Shown: positions 1 through 7,628 of the stretch, piece after piece
Numbering within the stretch: position 1 is the stretch's first letter
Layout of the letters: the number at the start of each line of letters is the position of its first letter
From: Cryobacterium levicorallinum
GTDB taxonomy: Bacteria > Actinomycetota > Actinomycetes > Actinomycetales > Microbacteriaceae
DNA: 64,000 nucleotides
Reading direction: 5' to 3'
Assembly: GCF_004402405.1 (NCBI RefSeq)
Contig: NZ_SOFE01000011.1
Coordinates: 62,001 to 126,000 of the forward strand
The notes under the pieces: generated by a model
Seen by the model: only the letters and a program-made list of their open reading frames with translations
The model's database searches: none
What the model was told of the DNA's origin: nothing
Program-made: the position numbers and the translations under genes

Positions 1-34
1 TCGGGCGAATAGCATGTTCGGCCCGATTCATCGA

Positions 35-98
35 CCGGGCCCGGGCCCGGAAAGCGGGCCCACGATCGATCATGGGCCCGGCTCCGCAACCTGGGCCC
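35..98. repeat. GGGCCC palindromic element, copy 1
   Basis: The stretch has a GGGCCCGGGCCCGG lead, then GGGCCC, a 12-bp near-palindrome ACGATCGATCAT and a second GGGCCC (positions 56-79), then a CCTGGGCCC tail. The same plan recurs at 655-725, 7507-7574, 45276-45396 and 56346-56394. It lies at the window edge, just beyond a degenerate crcB 3' end on the minus strand. Confidence 0.85.
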
Positions 99-105
99 GA
101 CGTTC

Positions 106-168
106 TCAGCCCAGCGCCAACCCCGCCAACAGGGCGAGCGCAGCTCCACCGCCGGATGCCGGCGTAGC
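106..168 (-). pseudogene. Fragment resembling the 3' end of crcB
   Basis: Read on the minus strand, about 20 codons end in GGAALALLAGLALG and a stop. The intact fluoride channel gene at 766-1146 ends in GGAALGLWAGLALG and a stop. Both tails are followed by a copy of the GGGCCC element, and the DNA is also alike. The similarity stops upstream, so this is only a tail. I infer a partial duplication or recombination between repeat copies. Chance similarity of alanine-rich coding DNA is the alternative. Confidence 0.45.
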
Positions 169-196
169 ATCCGCGAAAACGGATGCCGCGCCGCCC

Positions 197-526
197 GTGT
201 TCGGGGCGGTTCTCGATTCGGCGACCCGCTGCATCCACTTTCACTCTGAACTGGACATCGTGGCGATCAGGTTCGCCTGCTGCCGGCGCTACTACCCTTG
301 CTACCAGTGCCACGACGAGGCTTTACGGGGCGAACCCGTTCCGCATGCGGCCCGGCGGTGGCCACAGTCCGAGTGGTCGGAGCTCGCGATTCTGTGCGGG
401 GTCTGCCACCGCGAGCTCAGCATCACCGAGTATCGCCAGGTCGAGCGCTGCCCGCACTGCGCGGCCGAATTCAACCCCGGCTGCCGCCTGCACGCCCACC
501 TCTACTTCGAGGAGTCCGACGGGTGA
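197..526 (+). CDS. CHY zinc-finger protein
   Basis: A small cysteine- and histidine-rich protein of about 109 residues. The order of metal ligands fits the CHY zinc-finger family: a CIHFH segment, then CCRRYYPCYQCH, then CGVCHREL, CPHC and a final CRLHAHLYF. Family members bind several zinc ions and may mediate protein interactions; the role in bacteria is not established. The frame is open back to the window edge, but the upstream part runs through the GGGCCC element and has no family similarity. The GTG at 197 gives the usual family length and is preferred, although its ribosome site is weak. It runs towards the fluoride channel genes. Confidence 0.75.
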   Translation: MFGAVLDSATRCIHFHSELDIVAIRFACCRRYYPCYQCHDEALRGEPVPHAARRWPQSEWSELAILCGVCHRELSITEYRQVERCPHCAAEFNPGCRLHAHLYFEESDG

Positions 527-654
527 CCCGGCCGCGGGCCGATACCTTCAGCCCCCTGAACGCTGGTCATCTCTGGTGAGGTGCCAAAGTTAGCACCTCG
601 CGGCGGCGCACGCACCCCATTCCGCGGGCTCCCATTTCAGGCCCAATCTTTTCC

Positions 655-725
655 GAGCCCGGGCCCGGGCCCGGAAAGCGGGACCATGATCGATCGTGGG
701 CCCCCGTTCGCAACATGGGCCCGGC
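655..725. repeat. GGGCCC palindromic element, copy 2
   Basis: Same architecture as copy 1, with a core at 680-703 (GGGACC, ATGATCGATCGT, GGGCCC) that carries substitutions in the first arm and in the centre. It lies between the convergent ends of the CHY gene and crcB. The remainder of the 527-765 gap holds only this element and the hexamer array. Confidence 0.85.
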
Positions 726-738
726 CTCGCGGGCGCCC

Positions 739-768
739 GAGGCAGAGGCAGAGGCAGAGTCAGAGTCA
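739..768. repeat. Hexanucleotide tandem array at the crcB stop
   Basis: Three GAGGCA units are followed by two GAGTCA units on the plus strand. On the minus strand the last units read TGACTC, so the crcB stop codon at 766-768 is part of the array and a second in-frame TGA follows directly. Such arrays can change length by slippage. Confidence 0.8.
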
Positions 769-1146
769 GCCGAGCGCCAGCCCCGCCCAGAGACCGAGTG
801 CTGCGCCGCCAACGGATGCCGCGAGCATGCCGATCCCGTTGGCCAGCGCGGCCAGATACCGCCGTTGCTGGGCCAGTCGCACGGTCTCGAAACTCGCCGT
901 GCTGAACGTCGTGTAGCCTCCGAGCAGACCTACGCCGATCACGAGGCTCCACTCTGGCGCGAGCAGGTGGTTCAGGGCGAGGCCGGTGACGAGGCCGAGC
1001 AGCAGCGAGCCGCTCACGTTGATAATGGTCGTGCCGAACGGAAACGCCCCGCCGAGGCGGGAGCGCAAGAGGCCGTCGAGGTAGAACCGGGCGGCCGCGC
1101 CCACGCCGCCGGCGCAGGCGATCCCCAGGAACAGGAGCGGGGTCAT
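766..1146 (-). CDS. crcB: Fluoride channel subunit CrcB/FluC (second)
   Basis: A 126-residue membrane protein with four hydrophobic segments, the normal length for the Fluc family. Family marks are GGVGAAARFYLDG near the N-terminus, TTIINVSGSLLLG in helix 2 with the conserved asparagine, and GVGLLGGYTTFST in the broken helix 3 that lines the pore. Fluc channels are dual-topology dimers that let fluoride leave the cytoplasm. The start overlaps the stop of the upstream crcB by four bases (ATGA), so the two are translationally coupled. Paired genes of this kind usually form a heterodimer. I found no fluoride riboswitch upstream of the pair. Confidence 0.92.
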   Translation of the reverse strand: MTPLLFLGIACAGGVGAAARFYLDGLLRSRLGGAFPFGTTIINVSGSLLLGLVTGLALNHLLAPEWSLVIGVGLLGGYTTFSTASFETVRLAQQRRYLAALANGIGMLAASVGGAALGLWAGLALG

Positions 1147-1661
1147 CCGTTCGCCCCCGGATGCCGGTGCAGAGCGGCGCCGAGCACGATGCCGAGCCCG
1201 GTGGCCACGCCGCCAAGCAGCACGGTGCCGAGAGCATAGGTGAGCGCGAGGCCGACCTCGCCGCCGTGCAGGAGCAGTGCACTGTCGGTCGCGAGCGCGC
1301 TGTAGGTCGTGAAACCGCCGAGCAGACCGGTGCCGAGCAGGAGTCGCAGGCTGCGGCGGCCACCGGCATCGTATCCGCTGCGCACGAGGGCCTCGAGCAG
1401 GAGGCCAAGCAACAGGGCACCGAGTAGGTTAATTCCGAGCGTGGTCAGCGGTAGGCGACCGTCAGGAAGCACGAGCGAGAGCGCTTCGCGCAGGGCGGTG
1501 CCCGCCGTTCCGCCGAGAAACACCAGGCCGAGGTAGCGCCAGCGCAGATGCGCGGCGCGCGGCGTGATTTCGTCGATGGTGTCCTGCCCGGTGTGATTCC
1601 GTCGCAATGAGTAGGAACCATCAGCGCGGGCAGTTTGAGCGGATGCTCCGGCGGGATCCAT
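1143..1661 (-). CDS. crcB: Fluoride channel subunit CrcB/FluC (first)
   Basis: First gene of the fluoride channel pair. The Fluc core carries GGTAGTALREALSL, TTLGINLLGALLLG with the helix-2 asparagine, and GTGLLGGFTTYSALATDS with the threonine-rich pore break. The open frame begins further upstream, but the ATG at 1661 is preferred. It gives 172 residues, with an N-terminal hydrophilic stretch of about 40 residues before the first membrane helix, and leaves a normal 100-bp gap to the next gene. The extension is longer than in most Fluc proteins, so the true start could lie still further inside. It probably forms a heterodimer with the downstream subunit. Confidence 0.88.
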   Translation of the reverse strand: MDPAGASAQTARADGSYSLRRNHTGQDTIDEITPRAAHLRWRYLGLVFLGGTAGTALREALSLVLPDGRLPLTTLGINLLGALLLGLLLEALVRSGYDAGGRRSLRLLLGTGLLGGFTTYSALATDSALLLHGGEVGLALTYALGTVLLGGVATGLGIVLGAALHRHPGANG

Positions 1662-1762
1662 CGCCGAGGCCAGAATACACGTCTGCGCCCGGGTAGGCCT
1701 CCGGCACGTGGCGACTGCGGCACGTAATCGCTGCGGCGCGAAATACCCGCGCGGCTGGACGG

Positions 1763-2263
1763 CTACCGCTCCGACTCCCACGGCAGCTCGTCGCGGAAGG
1801 CTACCGGGGCGAGCGGAACTACGACGACCGGCCGGTGCTGCCGGTGGGCGAGGTGTACGGCCACGGAGCCGCCGAAGAATTCCTGCACGCTGGCCCGCAC
1901 GCCGGATTCGCGGGTACCGACCACGATCATCGCGGCGTCGAGCGTGTCGGCGAGGTGGGCGAGGGCACGGGCCGGATCGCCCGCCACCGCCCGGGTAGAC
2001 CAGACCAGGTTGCTGCCATCGAGCAGAGTCGTCAGGTGAGCGCGGAAGGCCACGCTGAATCCGTCGTCATCGGTGTCGTCAAGGTCGGGGTCGATCGGCA
2101 GGGAGATAACGCCTCCATCGGCGAACTCATCCACGAAATATCGGCCGGCATCGACCGTGGCGCAGACCAGCTCGGCCTGAAACCGGGCAGCAAAGGCAGC
2201 GGCCTCCAGCACAACGGCGTCGGGCTGGCCCGGAATCACGCCGACGATCACATAGGTGCTCAC
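1763..2263 (-). CDS. Small single-domain universal stress (Usp) protein
   Basis: A 166-residue protein with the Usp alpha/beta fold. It starts STYVIVGVIPGQPDAVV and ends in a glycine-rich stretch (MIVVGTRESG, then FFGGSVAVHLAHRQHRPVVVVPL) matching the nucleotide-binding end of UspA domains. The GTG start at 2263 has a good AGGAG ribosome site six bases upstream. The frame extends further upstream without similarity. A close paralog lies at 28563-29060, with the same start and a shared LAHRQHRPVVV motif. Usp proteins act in stress and growth arrest; the exact role here is unknown. It lies downstream of arsR on the same strand with a gap of about 180 bp. Confidence 0.82.
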   Translation of the reverse strand: MSTYVIVGVIPGQPDAVVLEAAAFAARFQAELVCATVDAGRYFVDEFADGGVISLPIDPDLDDTDDDGFSVAFRAHLTTLLDGSNLVWSTRAVAGDPARALAHLADTLDAAMIVVGTRESGVRASVQEFFGGSVAVHLAHRQHRPVVVVPLAPVAFRDELPWESER

Positions 2264-2444
2264 GGATGGCTCCTCTCCCCTGGCGCCAGCTTGCCAGCAA
2301 TTGCGCCGAGCGCATAGGGCCAGAACAGACCGAACAATTCGAAAAACGACACGCGACACAAACGGATGCCCCGGCGCCGGCCATCAGCACGAACGGCGGC
2401 CTGACAGGACGGCTCAGGTCCCGGACGCGATCAGGCGGCCGACC

Positions 2445-2804
2445 TCAGACGGCGGCCAGCACGCCCGCGACGGAGTCGAGCGAGCCGGGTACCAGGCTGT
2501 AATACGACCAGGTTCCCCGCTTGGCCCGACTGAGAAAACCTGCGTCGACGAGCACCTTCAGGTGGTGCGAGATGGTTGGCTGGCTCAGCGTGAGCTGGTC
2601 GGTGAGGTCGCAGACGCAGGCCTCGGCGTCGGCGTGGGCAGCCACGATCGAGATGATGCGCAGTCGGGCGGGGTCGGCGAGGGCCTTGAGCGAGCGGGCC
2701 AGGGAGTCTGCGTGGTCCGGGGCGATGGCTGCGCGCGCCAGCGGGGAGGAGCAGGCATCCGCTTGAGAAATGTCGGTCAGGGGCAGGGTCCGGGTAAACG
2801 TCAT
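2445..2804 (-). CDS. arsR: ArsR-family arsenic-responsive repressor
   Basis: A 119-residue winged-helix repressor. The recognition helix region is TLSQPTISHHLKVLVDAGFL, and an ACVCDLTDQL segment holds the two cysteines (CVC) typical of arsenite/antimonite-sensing ArsR proteins. Arsenite binding is expected to release it from DNA. It is transcribed divergently from acr3, and the 107 bp between the genes contain inverted repeats suited to its operator. An AGGAGG ribosome site lies about ten bases before the ATG. The long N-terminal arm of about 35 residues, with one extra cysteine, is variable in the family. Confidence 0.9.
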   Translation of the reverse strand: MTFTRTLPLTDISQADACSSPLARAAIAPDHADSLARSLKALADPARLRIISIVAAHADAEACVCDLTDQLTLSQPTISHHLKVLVDAGFLSRAKRGTWSYYSLVPGSLDSVAGVLAAV

Positions 2805-2823
2805 CTGAACAGATCCTCCTTAG

Positions 2824-2874
2824 ATTGACATTGGTCAATGTATTGATCTAGCGTGGACATCGACAACGATCAAT
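2824..2874. promoter_or_regulatory. Probable ArsR operators in the arsR-acr3 divergent region
   Basis: Two inverted repeats lie side by side. ACATTGGTCAATGT at 2828-2841 is a perfect 6+6 palindrome. ATTGATC at 2842-2848 is mirrored by GATCAAT at 2868-2874. AT-rich dyads of this type between arsR and the efflux gene are normal ArsR targets. Both directions could be controlled from here. Confidence 0.55.
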
Positions 2875-2911
2875 GTTACCGCGAATCGCTGTCGTCAAGA
2901 CTTGGAGATTC

Positions 2912-4018
2912 GTGAGCATTACGGCACCTGCCCCCACCCGACTCGGCGCGATGGACCGGCTGTTGCCGGTCTGGATCCTCGCCGCCATGGGCCTCGGCCT
3001 GCTGCTCGCCGTGTTCGTTCCGGCCGTCGGCGATCTGCTGCACGCGTTCACGATCGGCTCGATCAGCGTGCCGATCGCCATCGGGTTACTGATCATGATG
3101 TACCCGGTGCTCGCCAAGGTGCGTTACACGGATGCCCGTTCCGTCGCCTCCGACAAGCGCCTGCTGATCTCTTCTCTGCTGCTGAACTGGCTGGTCGGTC
3201 CAGCGCTCATGTTCGCCCTGGCCTGGATCTTTCTGCCCGACCTGCCCGAATACCGCACCGGACTGATCATCGTCGGCCTCGCCCGCTGCATCGCCATGGT
3301 GCTGATCTGGAACGACCTCGCCTGCGGCGACCGCGAAGCCGCGGCATTTCTCGTGGCCGTGAACTCGGTATTCCAGGTCGTCGCGTTCGGTGCCCTCGGC
3401 TGGTTTTACCTGCAGGTCCTGCCGGCCTGGCTCGGCCTGCCCACCACGAGCGCCGAGTTCTCGATCTGGGCGATCACCGCGAGCGTGCTGGTGTTCCTCG
3501 GAATTCCACTGCTGGCCGGGTATTTGTCTCGCCGCATCGGCGAGGCCCGCCGCGGCCGCGACTGGTACGAGGCTCGCTTTCTACCCCGGGTCGGCCCGTT
3601 CGCGCTCTGGGGACTGCTGTTCACGATCGTCATGCTGTTCGCCCTGCAGGGCCAGCAGGTCATCGACCACCCCGGCGACGTGGCCCGCATCGCACTGCCG
3701 ATGCTGGTCTACTTCGCGATGATGTTCCTCGCCGGTTTCCTCACCGGGCGCCTGCTGCGCCTGAGCTACGAACGCACCACGACGCTGGCTTTCACCGCCG
3801 CCGGCAACAACTTCGAGCTTGCGATCGCCGTCGCGATCGGAACCTTCGGCGCCCTCAGCGGCCAGGCCCTCGCCGGCATCGTCGGCCCGCTGATCGAAGT
3901 GCCGGCGCTCGTCGCGCTCGTTTACGTCGCGCTCTGGCTGAAACCGCGACTCTTTCCCGAACGGATGCCGGCGGCCGACTCTGCGCCGGTCGCAGCATCC
4001 ACTCGTACCCTCGTCTAA
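2912..4018 (+). CDS. acr3: Acr3-family arsenite efflux permease
   Basis: About 368 residues with ten predicted membrane helices, the usual size of Acr3 carriers. These expel arsenite from the cytoplasm using the proton gradient. Recognisable family segments include LLNWLVGPALMFALAWIF, GLARCIAMVLIWNDLACGD with the conserved cysteine in helix 4, and TAAGNNFELAIAVAIGTFG in the late helices. The GTG at 2912 is preferred because GGAG at 2904-2907 is correctly spaced. An upstream ATG lies within the proposed operator. It leads the arsenic operon, with arsC 16 bases downstream. Confidence 0.92.
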   Translation: MSITAPAPTRLGAMDRLLPVWILAAMGLGLLLAVFVPAVGDLLHAFTIGSISVPIAIGLLIMMYPVLAKVRYTDARSVASDKRLLISSLLLNWLVGPALMFALAWIFLPDLPEYRTGLIIVGLARCIAMVLIWNDLACGDREAAAFLVAVNSVFQVVAFGALGWFYLQVLPAWLGLPTTSAEFSIWAITASVLVFLGIPLLAGYLSRRIGEARRGRDWYEARFLPRVGPFALWGLLFTIVMLFALQGQQVIDHPGDVARIALPMLVYFAMMFLAGFLTGRLLRLSYERTTTLAFTAAGNNFELAIAVAIGTFGALSGQALAGIVGPLIEVPALVALVYVALWLKPRLFPERMPAADSAPVAASTRTLV

Positions 4019-4034
4019 CTGAAGGAACTTAGAA

Positions 4035-4439
4035 ATGAAACCCTCCGTACTGTTTGTCTGCGTACACAACGCCGGACGCTCGCAGATGGCCGCTGGCTTT
4101 CTGACCGCACTGTCGCAGGGCCGCGTCGAGGTGCTCTCGGCCGGCTCGGAGCCGAAGGATCAGATCAACCCGGTCGCGATCGCCGCGATGGCCGAAGAGG
4201 GCATCGACATCGCCGGCAACGTGCCGAAGATCCTCACGACCGAGGCCGTCAAGCAGTCCGACGTCGTCATCACAATGGGCTGCGGCGACGCCTGCCCGAT
4301 CTTTCCAGGCAAGCGTTACGAGGACTGGAAGCTGGACGATCCGGCCGGCCAGGGCATCGAAAGCGTGCGCCCCATTCGCGATGAGATCAAGGCGCGCATC
4401 GAGGCGCTGCTCGCCGAGATTCTGCCGATCGAGGCTTAG
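4035..4439 (+). CDS. arsC: Arsenate reductase (low-MW phosphatase type)
   Basis: A 134-residue enzyme of the low-molecular-weight tyrosine-phosphatase fold. The P-loop FVCVHNAGRSQMA carries the nucleophilic cysteine and the arginine of the C-x5-R-S signature. The TMGCGDACPIFPGKRYEDW segment carries the downstream cysteines and the general-acid region. It reduces arsenate to arsenite for export by the preceding Acr3. In actinobacteria related enzymes use mycothiol/mycoredoxin or thioredoxin as reductant; which applies here cannot be read from sequence. It is two bases from the following gene. Confidence 0.92.
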   Translation: MKPSVLFVCVHNAGRSQMAAGFLTALSQGRVEVLSAGSEPKDQINPVAIAAMAEEGIDIAGNVPKILTTEAVKQSDVVITMGCGDACPIFPGKRYEDWKLDDPAGQGIESVRPIRDEIKARIEALLAEILPIEA

Positions 4440-4441
4440 GC

Positions 4442-5080
4442 ATGCTTCCCGGCCTGACCTACCCGGAAGAGTCGCTCAAGCGTCTCGCCGGTGAGCTCGC
4501 CGAGCAGTTTCACGGCATCTTCGCCGCCGAGACCGTCGAACGTTACGTGCTCGAGTCCTATACCGGGCTGCTGCGCACGTCGAGCGTGAAGGCTCATTTG
4601 ACGACCCGCACGGCACGCTTTGCTCGCGAACGCCTGAATGCACTGGGCCAGGCCAAGGGTGCGATAGAGCGCCCGGTGCCCGAAGTTTTGTTCGTCTGCG
4701 AGCAGAATGCCGGCCGCTCGCAGATGGCCGCTGTGTTCACCAATTCCCTGTCGGGCGGTGCCGTGCACGTGCGTTCGGCCGGATCGATGCCCCTGCCCGA
4801 GCTGAACCCGACCATGGTCGCGGTCATGGCCGAACTCGGCCTGTCGCTCGACGAGTCATTTCCGAAGCCGCTCACCGACGACGTGGTGCAGGCGGCGGAC
4901 GTCGTGATCACCATGGGCTGCGGCGATGCCTGCCCGATCTACCCTGGCAAACGCTACGTCGATTGGGAGCTCGTCGATCCGGCCGGCCAGCCGATCGAGG
5001 AGGTGCGGCGCATCCGCGACCAGATCCGGGCGAACGTCACGGAGATGCTGGCCGGTCTCGGAGTGACCCCCGCCATCTGA
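4442..5080 (+). CDS. arsC: Arsenate reductase with N-terminal helical domain
   Basis: A 212-residue protein. The C-terminal 135 residues repeat the ArsC fold of the previous gene: P-loop FVCEQNAGRSQMA and TMGCGDACPIYPGKRYVDW. The N-terminal 75 residues (SLKRLAGELAEQFHG, YVLESYTGLL, ARFARERLNAL) form a separate helical domain seen in some actinobacterial arsenate reductases, proposed to help oligomerisation. All catalytic residues are present in both neighbours, so the operon encodes two apparently active reductases. The second begins two bases after the first stop. Confidence 0.9.
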   Translation: MLPGLTYPEESLKRLAGELAEQFHGIFAAETVERYVLESYTGLLRTSSVKAHLTTRTARFARERLNALGQAKGAIERPVPEVLFVCEQNAGRSQMAAVFTNSLSGGAVHVRSAGSMPLPELNPTMVAVMAELGLSLDESFPKPLTDDVVQAADVVITMGCGDACPIYPGKRYVDWELVDPAGQPIEEVRRIRDQIRANVTEMLAGLGVTPAI

Positions 5081-5099
5081 GTGCCGCGCTCTTTGCGGA

Positions 5100-5131
5100 C
5101 TTGGCCCGGGCCCCGTCCCCGGGCCAAGTTT
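5100..5131 (+). terminator. Stem-loop after the ars operon
   Basis: An 11-bp perfect stem (CTTGGCCCGGG paired with CCCGGGCCAAG) closes a seven-base loop and is followed by TTTATA. It lies 20 bases after the second arsC stop and forms the left edge of a GGGCCC element, so this copy probably acts as a terminator. Confidence 0.65.
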
Positions 5132-5170
5132 ATAGACTGGGCCCGGAGTCAGAGAGTGGGCCCGGCGAGC
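5100..5170. repeat. GGGCCC element, copy 3 (variant lacking the ATGATC core)
   Basis: GGGCCAAGTTTATAGACTGGGCCC resembles the segments at 45283-45303 (CAGCTTAGAAACTGGGCCC) and 49661-49684 (CAGCCTATGAACTGGGCCC). It defines a second sub-type of the element. It lies between the convergent arsC and the CstR-like gene. Confidence 0.75.
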
Positions 5171-5209
5171 GGATGCCGCGCCCCGCCGCCCGTGCCCCGC
5201 CCGCACGCC

Positions 5210-5776
<567 letters not shown>

Positions 5777-5780
<4 letters not shown>

Positions 5781-7429
5781 GCGAGGGCTCTTTCCAAAAT
5801 GGGTGAAGTGACGGTTCCGGCCAGCCAGGTGCGGTAGCCGCCGTCGAGGTTGCGCACGTCGAATCCGTGCTGGGTGAGAATGCGCGCGGCGGTGTGGCCG
5901 CGCTGACCGACCTGGCAGTGCACGATCAGCGGCACCGGCGGAAGGTCAGCGAGTCGGGCTCGCAACTCGTCGAGTGACACGTTGAGCGCGCCCGGAATGC
6001 TTCCGGCGGCAAATTCGCCCGCCGACCGCACGTCCACGAGCACAGCGCCGGCCGCGCGCGCCGCTTCCAGCTCGTGCCACTGCAGGTTCACGCTCGTTCC
6101 CTGCGCGAGATTGTCGGCGACATATCCAAGCTGGTTGATCGGGTCTTTTGCCGAGGCATACTGCGGCGCGTAGGCGAGTTCCAGACGCGTCAAAGCGGAT
6201 GCCGTCAGCCCGGCCGCCATCGCGACCGCGAGTACGTCGATGCGCTTGTCCACCCCCGCACCGCCCACGATCTGCGCGCCGAGAATTGCATCGGTCGCGG
6301 CATCGATGAGCAGTTTGATCGACATCCCTTCCGCGCCCGGGAAGTAGCCGGCGTGGTTGGCGGGGTGCGTGTGTGCGATGCGGTGGGCGCGCCCAGCGGC
6401 GATCAGGTGCTTCTCGTTCCAGCCGACGGTGGCCACGGTGAGGCCGAAGATGGCGACGATTCCGGCGCCGACGGCCGGCTCAGCCTGCTCGGGCGTGCCG
6501 GCGATGCTGTCGGCGACGGAGCGGCCGTGGCGGTTCGCGAGGCCGGCCATGGTGACGAGCGTGCCGGAGCCGTCGACGGCATCCGTTTTCTCGACGCCGT
6601 CGCCGACCGCGAAGATGAGTGGATCGCTGGTGGCCTGGGTGCCGTCGACCCAGACGCCGCCGCTCTCGCCGATGCGCAGACCGGCCTGCTCGGCGAGGGT
6701 CACGTCGGGGCGCACGCCGCTCGCGTCGATCACGAGGTCGGCGGGTACGGCGGTGCCGTCACTGAGTGTGACGCTCTGCCCCGACGCTCCAGTGGCGACG
6801 GTACCCAGGCGCACGTCGACGCCGCGTTCGCGCAGTCGGTCAAGCACGGGCGCGGCCATTTCGGGGTCGAGGGGGGTGAAGATCTGGCTGCCGCGCTGCA
6901 CGAGGGTCACCTGCACCCCGCGGTGCACGAGGTTTTCGATGGCTTCGAGGCCGATGAATCCGCCGCCGATGACCACAGCGGATGCCGTTTCGACGCCCGC
7001 GAGCACCGCGGTGATGTGGTCGACGTCATCGACCGTGCGCAGCGTATGGGTGGGAATGGTGCTGTCGGTCGCGCCGGAACGCGCCGAGGCGCCGGCGGCG
7101 AGCACGAGGCGGTCGTAGCTCTCGAGGCTTTCTTCGCCGGTGAGCAGATTGCGCACCGAAACGGTCTGTTCGACGCGGTCGATCTGCACGACCTCGGTGT
7201 CGATGCGCACGTCGAGCGCGAAACGACTTCCGAGAGATTCGGGGGTTTGCAGCAGCAGGTCACTGCGCTTACGGATGATTCCCCCGACGAAATACGGCAG
7301 GCCGCAGTTCGCGAACGAGACGTAGTGTCCGCGCTCGAACACGATGATCTCGGCGCTCTCGTCGAGCCTGCGCAACCTGGTAGCCGCCGACATTCCGCCG
7401 GCGACGCCGCCCACAATGATGATTTTCAC
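5777..7429 (-). CDS. CoA-disulfide reductase-like flavoprotein fused to rhodanese
   Basis: About 550 residues. The N-terminal FAD site IIIVGGVAGGMSAATRLRR is followed by the redox motif SFANCGLPYFVGG with the single active cysteine of CoA-disulfide reductases. Then come an NAD(P)H site (VVIGGGFIGLEAIENL), a dimerisation domain, and a C-terminal rhodanese domain with the loop CQVGQRG. CoADR-rhodanese fusions reduce CoA or other thiol persulfides and polysulfides. The GTG at 7429 is preferred because GGAGG lies six bases before it; an ATG four codons upstream is possible. First gene of the operon. Confidence 0.9.
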
Positions 7430-7450
7430 GTTTGCCTCCATTCAAATTAA

Positions 7451-7462
7451 ACCCTAGAGGGT
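7451..7462. promoter_or_regulatory. Putative CstR-like operator
   Basis: ACCCTAGAGGGT is a perfect 5+5 inverted repeat with a two-base centre, followed by ATCC, about 21 bases before the first start codon of the sulfur operon. CsoR-family proteins bind G/C-tract dyads of this form, and the copper operators in this window (10129-10176) look similar but have longer C and G tracts. Confidence 0.5.
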
Positions 7463-7506
7463 ATCCAGGGCACAAGCCTGCGGGCGCGGCGGCGGCATCC
7501 GCTCGC

Positions 7507-7574
7507 CCGGGCCCACCTTGCGGCAGCGGGCCCATGATCCATCATGGGCCCAGCGACCGGGCCCGGGCCCGGAA
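7507..7574. repeat. GGGCCC palindromic element, copy 4
   Basis: The core at 7528-7551 is GGGCCC, ATGATCCATCAT, GGGCCC, followed by GGGCCCGGGCCCGG. The order of parts is reversed relative to copy 1. It lies downstream of copA, between its stop at 7629 and the upstream sulfur operon promoter. Confidence 0.85.
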
Positions 7575-7628
7575 ACAAGAAACCCGAAAGCCCGAACCCG
7601 GAAACACAGGAGGTCCGGAAGGAAATAC

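Noticed and set aside
14..196. Upstream extension of the CHY zinc-finger frame from the ATG at 14
   Set aside because: It translates the GGGCCC element and has no family similarity; the GTG at 197 gives the standard length.
1662..1762. Fluoride riboswitch before the crcB pair
   Set aside because: I looked for the conserved crcB-motif elements in this 100-base gap and could not see them.
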